A stretch of 64,000 nt of DNA, taken from Yoonia vestfoldensis DSM 16212 (GTDB lineage Bacteria; Pseudomonadota; Alphaproteobacteria; Rhodobacterales; Rhodobacteraceae). The translations under genes were made by a program, and so were the position numbers. The DNA is taken from contig NZ_KB907991.1 in the NCBI RefSeq assembly GCF_000382265.1, forward strand, positions 1 to 64,000, in the 5' to 3' direction. Shown here piece after piece: positions 26,387-33,436 of the stretch; positions within the stretch are counted from its first letter, which is position 1; every line of letters starts with the position of its first letter. The notes under the pieces are model-generated. The model saw only the letters and a program-made list of their open reading frames with translations. It ran no database searches and was not told the DNA's origin.

Positions 26387-26421
26387 GCCTCCCGGCGGGG
26401 AGTATTTTTGGAAAAAAGAAG
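26387..26421 (+). repeat. Dispersed element, type 2, forming a terminator between bhcC and bhcD
   Basis: CTCCC-GGCG-GGGAG is followed by TATTTTT, a short intrinsic-terminator-like hairpin. The 23-base right part (26399-26421) is identical to 47405-47427. It lies in the 56-base bhcC-bhcD gap and could reduce bhcD expression. Confidence 0.7.
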
Positions 26422-26434
26422 TTGGGGGGGCGTC

Positions 26435-27400
26435 ATGATCATTGTGCCGGAACGCGAGATTGCGGGGCTGCTGGGGCGCGCAGATGCTTACATGGCGGTC
26501 GAAGCGGTCTTTGCCGCGATGGCATCGGGGGACGCGCGCAATTTCCCCGTGATCCGTGAGGCGATTGGCCATGCCGATGCGCTTTACGGGTTCAAATCGG
26601 GGTTTGACCGCGCGGGGCTGGCGCTGGGGCTGAAATCGGGCGGCTATTGGCCCGGCAATGCGGCCAAGGGGCTGACCAACCACCAGTCCAGCGTGTTCCT
26701 GTTTGATGCGGACACGGGCAAGTGCCGTGCTGTCGTGGGCGGCAATCTGTTGACCGCCTTGCGCACGGCGGCGGCGGCGGCAGTGTCGATCAACCATCTG
26801 GCGCGGGTGGATGCGCGGGTGCTGGGGATCGTCGGCGCAGGCCATCAGTCGGTGTTCCAGCTGCGTGCGGCATTGGAGCAGCGCGATTTTACGCGCGTTG
26901 TGGCGTGGAACCGCGATCCCGCGAAACTGGCGCGGCTGTCGGATGTGGCGGCGGAACATGGGTTGCCGTTTGCGGCGGTCAGTCTGGCGGAACTCGGGGC
27001 GGCGGCGGATGTGATCATCACGATCGTATCGGCCCATGAACCTTTGCTGATGGATGCCCATATCCGCCCCGGCACGCATATTTCCTGTATGGGGACCGAC
27101 ACCAAGGGCAAGCAGGAGATCGACGCCGCGATCTTTGCCCGCGCGTCCGTGTTCACCGACGAGATCGCCCAATCCACCAGCATCGGCGAGGCGCAGCATG
27201 CGGTGGCGGCGGGGATCATTTCTGCGGACCGGATCACGGCTTTGGGCGCGGTGATCAACGGCACGCATCAGGGCCGGACCAGCGCAGACGAGATCACGAT
27301 TTTCGACGGCACAGGTGTCGGCTTGCAGGATCTGGCAGTCGCCTCTGCCGTGGTCGACCTGGCGGTCACCCAAGGTGTGGCGACAATCGTCGATTTCTAG
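26435..27400 (+). CDS. bhcD: Iminosuccinate reductase BhcD
   Basis: A 321-residue member of the ornithine cyclodeaminase / mu-crystallin family. The Rossmann segment VLGIVGAGHQSVFQLRAAL is near residue 130, and RTAAAAAVSINHLARVDA precedes it. In the cycle it reduces iminosuccinate to aspartate, regenerating the amino donor for BhcA. The start at 26435 follows a G-rich stretch rather than a clear AGGAG. It is separated from bhcC by two hairpins. Its TAG stop shares bases with the TAG of the convergent allA gene (CTAG at 27397-27400). Confidence 0.92.
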   Translation: MIIVPEREIAGLLGRADAYMAVEAVFAAMASGDARNFPVIREAIGHADALYGFKSGFDRAGLALGLKSGGYWPGNAAKGLTNHQSSVFLFDADTGKCRAVVGGNLLTALRTAAAAAVSINHLARVDARVLGIVGAGHQSVFQLRAALEQRDFTRVVAWNRDPAKLARLSDVAAEHGLPFAAVSLAELGAAADVIITIVSAHEPLLMDAHIRPGTHISCMGTDTKGKQEIDAAIFARASVFTDEIAQSTSIGEAQHAVAAGIISADRITALGAVINGTHQGRTSADEITIFDGTGVGLQDLAVASAVVDLAVTQGVATIVDF

Positions 27401-27867
27401 GCGACGATCCGGTAGGGCACGGCAAACTGGTGTTCTTCCAGATTGGCCCCTGCGCCGATCCGGTCGATCACGGCGAACAGCCCCGGGCCCGCAAGCGGCG
27501 TCAGCACGCCATGCCATGTGCCACGGTGGAAATTGATCCCTTCACCAGGGGCCGTGACAAAGGCCTGCGGCACCAGATCGTCACCTGCGACGACGACCAA
27601 AAAGCCGTCCATGCTCATCGGGATGAAGGCCTGCGACCCGAGCGGGTGCCGTTCGATCAGGTCGAGCTGGTAGGGCAAGGCCCGCAACTCCGACCGGAAC
27701 AGGCTGATGCCGACCCGCCCGTCGCCCACATCCACCTGCGCGCGGTCGTGAAACCGCCCGCAAAGGCCCGCGTTGATAATCCGGTCAGGCAGGCCGTCGC
27801 AATTCAGCACATCGCCGAAAGGCGCGAAGGCGGCAGCGGTCAGCGGCTGGACACGGATATCCGTCAT
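27397..27867 (-). CDS. allA: Ureidoglycolate lyase AllA
   Basis: A 156-residue cupin-fold protein matching AllA: the N-terminal PLTAAAFAPFGDVL, the middle ERHPLGSQAFIPM with the active-site histidine, and C-terminal FHRGTWHGVLTPL are family hallmarks. It splits ureidoglycolate to glyoxylate and urea, the last step of purine-ring breakdown. The start at 27867 overlaps the stop of the upstream fusion gene by four bases. Its product glyoxylate is the substrate of the adjacent bhc cycle, and urea links to the nearby urt genes. Confidence 0.93.
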   Translation of the reverse strand: MTDIRVQPLTAAAFAPFGDVLNCDGLPDRIINAGLCGRFHDRAQVDVGDGRVGISLFRSELRALPYQLDLIERHPLGSQAFIPMSMDGFLVVVAGDDLVPQAFVTAPGEGINFHRGTWHGVLTPLAGPGLFAVIDRIGAGANLEEHQFAVPYRIVA

Positions 27868-29264
27868 CGTGGCAACAGCGCGCGCAGGCGGTGCAGCGCG
27901 ATCCGTTCGACCTGACGGCAAGCCTCGGCCAGTTCGGACGCGCGGTCGTTCTGCAGCCGCGCGGCAAAGGCCGCCATGATCGACGGCTTGTCGTGGTCGC
28001 GCACCGCGATGATGAAGGGAAAGCCGAACCGATCCAGATAGGCCGCGTTCTGCGCCTGAAACGCCGCGCGTTCGGCATCGGTCAGCGCATCAAGCCCGGC
28101 GCTGGCCTGTTCGGCGGTGCTGTCGGGCGTCAGGCGTTTGGCGGCGGCCAGTTTGCCCGCAAGATCAGGATGCGCGTTCAGCACGCCCAGCCGTGCGTCG
28201 TCACTTGCCGAGCGGAACACACGGCAGAGCGCATTGTGCAGGCCAAGTGCCGTGTCATGCGCAGGCCCCAGTTCCAGCCCATGCGCGCCTGCGGCGATCC
28301 ATGGCGAATGTTCGAACACGCCACCGTAAGCCGCGGCAAAGGCATCGCGGTCCATCTGCGACGGACGGGTAAACCGCTGATGCGGATGCTGTGCCGCCCA
28401 ATGATCGGCGATCTGGGCGCGGGTGGCGAACCACACGCCCTCATGCCCCTGCGCATAGTCGATGAACTGGCGCAACGCCTCGGCCCGCCCAGGTCTGCCG
28501 ATCAGGCGGCAGTGCAGACCGATCGACATCATCCGCCCGCCTTCGCGGTAGAGCGTGTCGAAACTGGCCTTGAGGTAATCCAGAAACTGCGCGCCCGCGT
28601 TGAAGCCCTGCGGCGTGGCAAAGCGCATGTCGTTGGCGTCAAGCGTATAGGGCACGATCAGCTGGTCATGCCGCCCGATTTCCACCCAATAGGGCAGATC
28701 ATCGGCATAGCTGTCGGCGACATAGGCGAATTGCCCGGTCTCGGCGGCAAGGCGCACGGTATGGACCGAACAGCGCCCCGTGTACCAGCCGCGCGGCGGG
28801 GTGCCTGTGACCTCGGTGTGCAGGCGGATCGCCTCCAGCATATCGGCGCGTTCGACATCCTCGGGGGCGTCCTTGTAGTCGATCCATTTCAGCCCGTGGC
28901 TGGCGATTTCCCAACCGGCATCCTGCATCGCGGCGACCTGTTCAGGCGCGCGGGCCAAGGCTGTCGCCACGCCGTAAACCGTGACCGGGAGGGCCGCCAG
29001 CATCCGGTGGAGCCGCCAGAACCCCGCGCGCGCGCCGTATTCATAGATGCTTTCCATGTTCCAGTGCCGCTGGCCGGGCCAGGCAGCGGCGCCCACGATT
29101 TCGGACAAGAACGCCTCTGACGCGGCATCGCCGTGCAGGATGTTGTTCTCGCCGCCTTCCTCGTAATTCAGGACGATCTGCACGGCGATACGCTCGCCAT
29201 CGGGCCAGTTGGCGGCGGGCGGTTCGGCACCATGGCCGGTCATGTCACGAGGATAGCGTTGCAC
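27864..29264 (-). CDS. puuE-uraD: Allantoinase PuuE fused to OHCU decarboxylase UraD
   Basis: A 466-residue fusion. Residues 1 to about 300 are a polysaccharide-deacetylase-type allantoinase (PuuE), with LNYEEGGENNILHGD, WEIASHGLKWIDY and SIGLHCRLIGRPGR. Residues about 305-466 are 2-oxo-4-hydroxy-4-carboxy-5-ureidoimidazoline decarboxylase, with HPDLAGKLAAAKRL and YLDRFGFPFIIAVR. The GTG start at 29264 is chosen because AGGAGA lies 7 bases upstream and it gives the usual RYPRDM beginning; ATG codons at 29243 and 29285 lack good sites. The two activities convert OHCU to allantoin and allantoin to allantoate. Confidence 0.9.
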   Translation of the reverse strand: MQRYPRDMTGHGAEPPAANWPDGERIAVQIVLNYEEGGENNILHGDAASEAFLSEIVGAAAWPGQRHWNMESIYEYGARAGFWRLHRMLAALPVTVYGVATALARAPEQVAAMQDAGWEIASHGLKWIDYKDAPEDVERADMLEAIRLHTEVTGTPPRGWYTGRCSVHTVRLAAETGQFAYVADSYADDLPYWVEIGRHDQLIVPYTLDANDMRFATPQGFNAGAQFLDYLKASFDTLYREGGRMMSIGLHCRLIGRPGRAEALRQFIDYAQGHEGVWFATRAQIADHWAAQHPHQRFTRPSQMDRDAFAAAYGGVFEHSPWIAAGAHGLELGPAHDTALGLHNALCRVFRSASDDARLGVLNAHPDLAGKLAAAKRLTPDSTAEQASAGLDALTDAERAAFQAQNAAYLDRFGFPFIIAVRDHDKPSIMAAFAARLQNDRASELAEACRQVERIALHRLRALLPR

Positions 29265-29420
29265 CTGTGGTCTCCTGCGGATCATCCACAGGCTTTGTGC
29301 CGGAGCTTTGGGCAGTTTTGCAAGCCCGCATCGCCACAGGGCACGCCCCGCGATTTTCCGCTGGCGCGCGACCCGACAAGGCGACAAGATCGGGTGCTGA
29401 CGCGAAGAGGGAACCGACCG

Positions 29421-30644
29421 ATGTACGATGTTGCGATCTTGTGGGAATGGCTGGCCTTTGCCGTGCGCTGGCTGCATGTCATCACGGCCATCGCATGGAT
29501 CGGATCGTCGTTCTATTTCATCGCACTTGATCTAGGACTGAACCGCAACATCCAAGGCCCCGCCGATGGCGAGGAATGGCAGGTCCACGGCGGTGGTTTC
29601 TATCATATCCAGAAATACCTCGTCGCCCCCGATGCGATGCCCGACCACCTGACCTGGTTCAAATGGGAAAGCTATGCGACCTGGCTGTCAGGGGCGGCCC
29701 TGCTCGCTGTGGTCTATTGGGTCGGGGCGGAACTCTATCTGATCGACCCCGCCAAGGCGGATCTGGCGATCTGGCAAGGGATCCTGATTTCCGCCGCCTC
29801 GCTTGGTATCGGCTGGGTGATCTATGACCAATTGTGCAAATCCCCCTTGGGTGACAAGCCCACGGTGCTGATGCTGCTGCTGTTCGCGCTGCTGGTGGTC
29901 ATGTCCTGGGGCTATAACCAGATCTTTACAGGCCGTGCCGCGCTGCTGCATCTGGGGGCCTTCACCGCAACGATCATGACGGCCAATGTGTTCTTCATCA
30001 TCATGCCCAACCAGCGGATTGTGGTGGCCGACCTCAAGGCCGGGCGCAAACCCGACCCGAAATACGGCAAGATCGCGAAGCTGCGATCCACCCACAACAA
30101 CTACCTGACGCTGCCGGTGATCTTCCTGATGCTGTCGAACCATTATCCGCTGGCCTTCGGGACGCAATACGCCTGGGTCATCGCAGCACTTGTGTTCCTG
30201 ATGGGCGTCACGATCCGGCATTATTTCAATTCCATGCATGCACGCAAAGGCAAGCCCACATGGACATGGGCGGTCACCGCAATCATCTTCATCGTGATCG
30301 CATGGCTCTCGACCTTCCCCGGCCACGACACCTATGAAGACGCCGAGGCGCGCGCGCTGACAGCCTACGAACAGCGGTTCGCCAGTGCCGCCGGGTTCGA
30401 GGACGCGCATGACATCGTCATCGGGCGCTGTTCGATGTGCCATGCACGCGAACCGGTCTGGGGCAACATGCAATGGGCGCCAAAGGGCGTGTTTCTCGAA
30501 ACCGAAGCCGATATCGCCCACCACGCCCGCGCGATCTATCTGCAATCGGGGATCAGCCACGCGATGCCGCCTGCCAATGTCACCGGCCTGCCCGATGAAG
30601 ACCGCGCGACACTCGCCGCATGGTACCGCGCCGCAACAGACTGA
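29421..30644 (+). CDS. puuD: Membrane urate hydroxylase PuuD with cytochrome c domain
   Basis: A 407-residue integral membrane protein. The N-terminal urate oxidase domain (DUF989 type) has about eight transmembrane helices, starting with VRWLHVITAIAWIGSSFYF. The C-terminal periplasmic cytochrome c domain carries heme motif CSMCH near residue 337 and a distal methionine in SHAMPPANVTGLP. It oxidises urate to 5-hydroxyisourate, passing electrons to the respiratory chain instead of making peroxide. Divergent from puuE-uraD. No HIU hydrolase or allantoicase gene lies in the window. Confidence 0.92.
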   Translation: MYDVAILWEWLAFAVRWLHVITAIAWIGSSFYFIALDLGLNRNIQGPADGEEWQVHGGGFYHIQKYLVAPDAMPDHLTWFKWESYATWLSGAALLAVVYWVGAELYLIDPAKADLAIWQGILISAASLGIGWVIYDQLCKSPLGDKPTVLMLLLFALLVVMSWGYNQIFTGRAALLHLGAFTATIMTANVFFIIMPNQRIVVADLKAGRKPDPKYGKIAKLRSTHNNYLTLPVIFLMLSNHYPLAFGTQYAWVIAALVFLMGVTIRHYFNSMHARKGKPTWTWAVTAIIFIVIAWLSTFPGHDTYEDAEARALTAYEQRFASAAGFEDAHDIVIGRCSMCHAREPVWGNMQWAPKGVFLETEADIAHHARAIYLQSGISHAMPPANVTGLPDEDRATLAAWYRAATD

Positions 30645-30659
30645 TCATCGTTCGAGTCC

Positions 30660-30729
30660 GTCAATTCGCGCTAAGCGCGATTTGACGTAAATCCGCGGGG
30701 GAGCCCGCAGGGCGGGGGCGGCAGCCCCC
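30660..30729. terminator. Hairpins between convergent puuD and rpe
   Basis: An 11-base stem with one mismatch (GTCAATTCGCG, loop CTAAG, CGCGATTTGAC; 30660-30686) follows puuD. A perfect GGGGGC/GCCCCC hairpin (30714-30729) abuts the rpe stop. Together they probably end both convergent transcripts; neither has a strong T-run. Confidence 0.55.
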
Positions 30730-31412
30730 TACACCTTTGCTGCGTCGCGGATCGCGCGGATATTGGCACCATAGGGCGCTGGATCACTGACCGACCCGCC
30801 GCGGAACACGGCCGACCCTGCGACCAGCACATCGGCACCTGCCGCCGCCACCAATGGCGCGGTCGTGGGATCAACACCGCCATCGATCTCGATATGGATG
30901 GGCCGGTCGCCGATCATCGCGCGCAGCTGGCGGACCTTGTCCACCTGACTATGGATGAACTTCTGCCCGCCGAAACCGGGGTTCACCGTCATCACGCAGA
31001 CCAGATCGACCATGTCGAGCAGGTATTCCACGGCGGCGGCGGGTGTGGCGGGGTTCAAGGCCACACCGGCCTTGGCACCCGCGCCGCGGATCGCCTGCAT
31101 CGTGCGATGGATATGGGGACCCGCCTCGACATGGGCAGTGATGATATCGGCACCGGCCTTTGCGAATGCCTCGATATAGGGATCGACGGGGGCGATCATC
31201 AGATGCACGTCCATCACGCCCTTGATATGGGGGCGGATCGCGGCACAGGTCGCAGGGCCAAAGGTGATATTGGGCACAAAATGCCCGTCCATCACATCGA
31301 CATGGACCCAATCGGCGCCCTGCGCCTCGATTGCGCGGCATTCGGCGCCGAAATTGGCGAAATCAGCCGACAGGATCGATGGCGCGATCTTGATGGAACG
31401 GTCGAAAGGCAT
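30729..31412 (-). CDS. rpe: Ribulose-phosphate 3-epimerase Rpe
   Basis: A 227-residue TIM-barrel protein. It begins [16 protein letters not shown] and has [18 protein letters not shown] with the metal-ligand residues, [13 protein letters not shown], and the phosphate-binding end EIDGGV. It interconverts ribulose 5-phosphate and xylulose 5-phosphate in the pentose phosphate pathway. AGGGGGA precedes the start. It is not obviously operonic with its neighbours. Confidence 0.95.
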   Translation of the reverse strand: MPFDRSIKIAPSILSADFANFGAECRAIEAQGADWVHVDVMDGHFVPNITFGPATCAAIRPHIKGVMDVHLMIAPVDPYIEAFAKAGADIITAHVEAGPHIHRTMQAIRGAGAKAGVALNPATPAAAVEYLLDMVDLVCVMTVNPGFGGQKFIHSQVDKVRQLRAMIGDRPIHIEIDGGVDPTTAPLVAAAGADVLVAGSAVFRGGSVSDPAPYGANIRAIRDAAKV

Positions 31413-31530
31413 CGGAAATCCCCCTGGATACTGCTGCCTGCGGCATAAACCGGGCGGGTGGCCTTGTCACGCCAAGATGCACCCGCGAATAGATGCTGCA
31501 TCGCAGAAAAACCTGTGCTAGTTTGCCCCC

Positions 31531-32364
31531 ATGACCCAGATCCTGCGCCATGCCGACATTCTGCGCGCCGATGCGCAGGTCCATCTGACAAGGGCGACCT
31601 TGACGGCGGAGCGGCCAAGGGCGCTGCATGGGCATGATTTTTATGAACTTTTCTGGGTGCAGAACGGCAAAGTCCGCCATCACCTGCCCGAAGGCGCGCA
31701 AACGCTGGCCGAAGGCAGCGTGGTGTTCCTGAGCCCCGGCCAGACCCATGCGCTGCAAGGGCGCGGCGAACATGCGCTGGTTGTCTCGCTCTGCCTGCAT
31801 CCCGCATTGGTCAAGGCGCTGGTGAAACGGCACCCCTCGCTTGCGGGACACCTGTTCTGGTCGGCCAAGGGGATTGCACAGCATCACCGCGATATCCGCG
31901 AACTGGCCGCGCTGAACCATGCCGCCGTGCTGCTGGAACGCAGCCGCTGCGACACCATTGCCGCCGAGGCGTTCCTGCTGCCGCTCTGCGCCGAACTGAC
32001 CGGCGAAATCTATCCGGCAGACGCGCCCGACTGGCTGGTGCGGGCCTGCCGGGCGGCGCGCGATCCGGCCGTGTTCCGTGACGGGGCCGCAGGGCTGGTG
32101 GCGCTGACCGGCAAGGCGCATCCGCATGTCAGCCGCAGCATGCGCAAGCATTTCGGCATGACCCCGTCCGATTACATCAACCGGATCCGGATGGACCACG
32201 CCGCGCGCGCCCTGACCACCGATGCCGATTCCGTGGGCCAGATCGCCGCCGATTGCGGCATCCCGAACATGTCGCATTTTCACAAGCTGTTCCGCGCCGC
32301 CTATGGCGACACGCCGCTGCAATACCGCCAGAAACTGCAACGTCAGGTCGTGCAGCCGCCATAG
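31531..32364 (+). CDS. AraC-family regulator with cupin sensor domain
   Basis: A 277-residue regulator. The N-terminal cupin half contains HGHDFYELFWVQNGKVRHH, and the C-terminal AraC domain has the second helix-turn-helix VGQIAADCGIPNMSHFHKLFRAAYG, the strongest family signature. It lies 75 bases upstream of deoC in the same orientation and so may control the deoC-aldehyde dehydrogenase operon. The ligand (a sugar or nucleoside) is not evident. Confidence 0.87.
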   Translation: MTQILRHADILRADAQVHLTRATLTAERPRALHGHDFYELFWVQNGKVRHHLPEGAQTLAEGSVVFLSPGQTHALQGRGEHALVVSLCLHPALVKALVKRHPSLAGHLFWSAKGIAQHHRDIRELAALNHAAVLLERSRCDTIAAEAFLLPLCAELTGEIYPADAPDWLVRACRAARDPAVFRDGAAGLVALTGKAHPHVSRSMRKHFGMTPSDYINRIRMDHAARALTTDADSVGQIAADCGIPNMSHFHKLFRAAYGDTPLQYRQKLQRQVVQPP

Positions 32365-32439
32365 TGTTTGACCATTTGGTCAAAACTTGCCAAGTCATCT
32401 GCAAAGTGCCACGTTTCCCGGGCAATGCAGGAGGCCAAC

Positions 32440-33432
32440 TTGCAAACAACCACGACCCCGCCCGCGGTGGCGCATCTGCCGCAACTGCACCTTGCCCGCA
32501 ACCAAGGTACGCCGCTTGACCTTGATTGGGTGATGGCGGTGCAGGCCAATACATCCGCCATCGAACGGCGCGCAGCGACCCTGCCGGGGCGGCGCAGCGT
32601 GAAAAAGGATTATCAGGCGGCGTGGCTGTGCAAGGCGATCAGCCTGATGGACCTGACAACGCTGTCGGGCGACGACAGCGCGGGCCGCGTGCGCCGTCTG
32701 TGTGCCAAGGCACGCCAGCCGGTACGCGCCGATATTCTGGACGCTCTGGGCATGCAGGGTCTGACCACAGGGGCGGTCTGCGTCTATCACGACATGGTCG
32801 CCACCGCTGTTGATGCGCTGGCAGGCTCGTGCATTCCGGTTGCCGCTGTCAGCACCGGCTTTCCGGCTGGCCTGTCGCCGTTTCACCTGCGCATTGCGGA
32901 AATCGGCGAAAGCGTCGCCGCTGGCGCGCAGGAAATCGACATCGTCATCAGCCGCCGCCATGTGCTGACCGGCAACTGGCAAGCACTTTACGATGAAATG
33001 CGCGAAATGCGCGCGGCCTGCGGCGATGCCCATGTGAAAGCGATCCTCGCCACGGGCGAACTCGGCACCTTGCGCAATGTCGCGCGCGCGAGTCTGGTTT
33101 GCATGATGGCGGGGGCGGACTTCATCAAGACCTCGACCGGCAAGGAACCTGTCAACGCGACCCTACCCGTGACGCTCACAATGATCCGTGCGATCCGTGA
33201 TTATCACGACCGGACCGGCGTAATGGTCGGCTACAAGCCCGCAGGCGGGATCAGCAAGGCGAAGGATGCACTGGTCTATCTGTCGATGATCAAGGACGAG
33301 TTGGGCGACCGCTGGCTGCAACCCGATCTGTTCCGCTTTGGCGCGTCCAGCCTTTTGGGCGATATCGAACGGCAACTCGAACATCACGTCACGGGTGGCT
33401 ATTCCGCCCAGTGGCGGCACGCGATTGGATAA
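32440..33432 (+). CDS. deoC: Deoxyribose-phosphate aldolase DeoC
   Basis: A TIM-barrel aldolase of about 330 residues. It has VKAILATGELGTL, with the proton-relay lysine, and the Schiff-base lysine in AGADFIKTSTGKEP (K230). It splits deoxyribose 5-phosphate to acetaldehyde and glyceraldehyde 3-phosphate. The TTG at 32440 is preferred because AGGAGG lies five bases before it; an in-frame ATG at 32425 overlaps that site and is the alternative. The next gene, an aldehyde dehydrogenase, begins four bases after the stop and would oxidise the acetaldehyde. Confidence 0.92.
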   Translation: MQTTTTPPAVAHLPQLHLARNQGTPLDLDWVMAVQANTSAIERRAATLPGRRSVKKDYQAAWLCKAISLMDLTTLSGDDSAGRVRRLCAKARQPVRADILDALGMQGLTTGAVCVYHDMVATAVDALAGSCIPVAAVSTGFPAGLSPFHLRIAEIGESVAAGAQEIDIVISRRHVLTGNWQALYDEMREMRAACGDAHVKAILATGELGTLRNVARASLVCMMAGADFIKTSTGKEPVNATLPVTLTMIRAIRDYHDRTGVMVGYKPAGGISKAKDALVYLSMIKDELGDRWLQPDLFRFGASSLLGDIERQLEHHVTGGYSAQWRHAIG

Positions 33433-33436
33433 AGCC

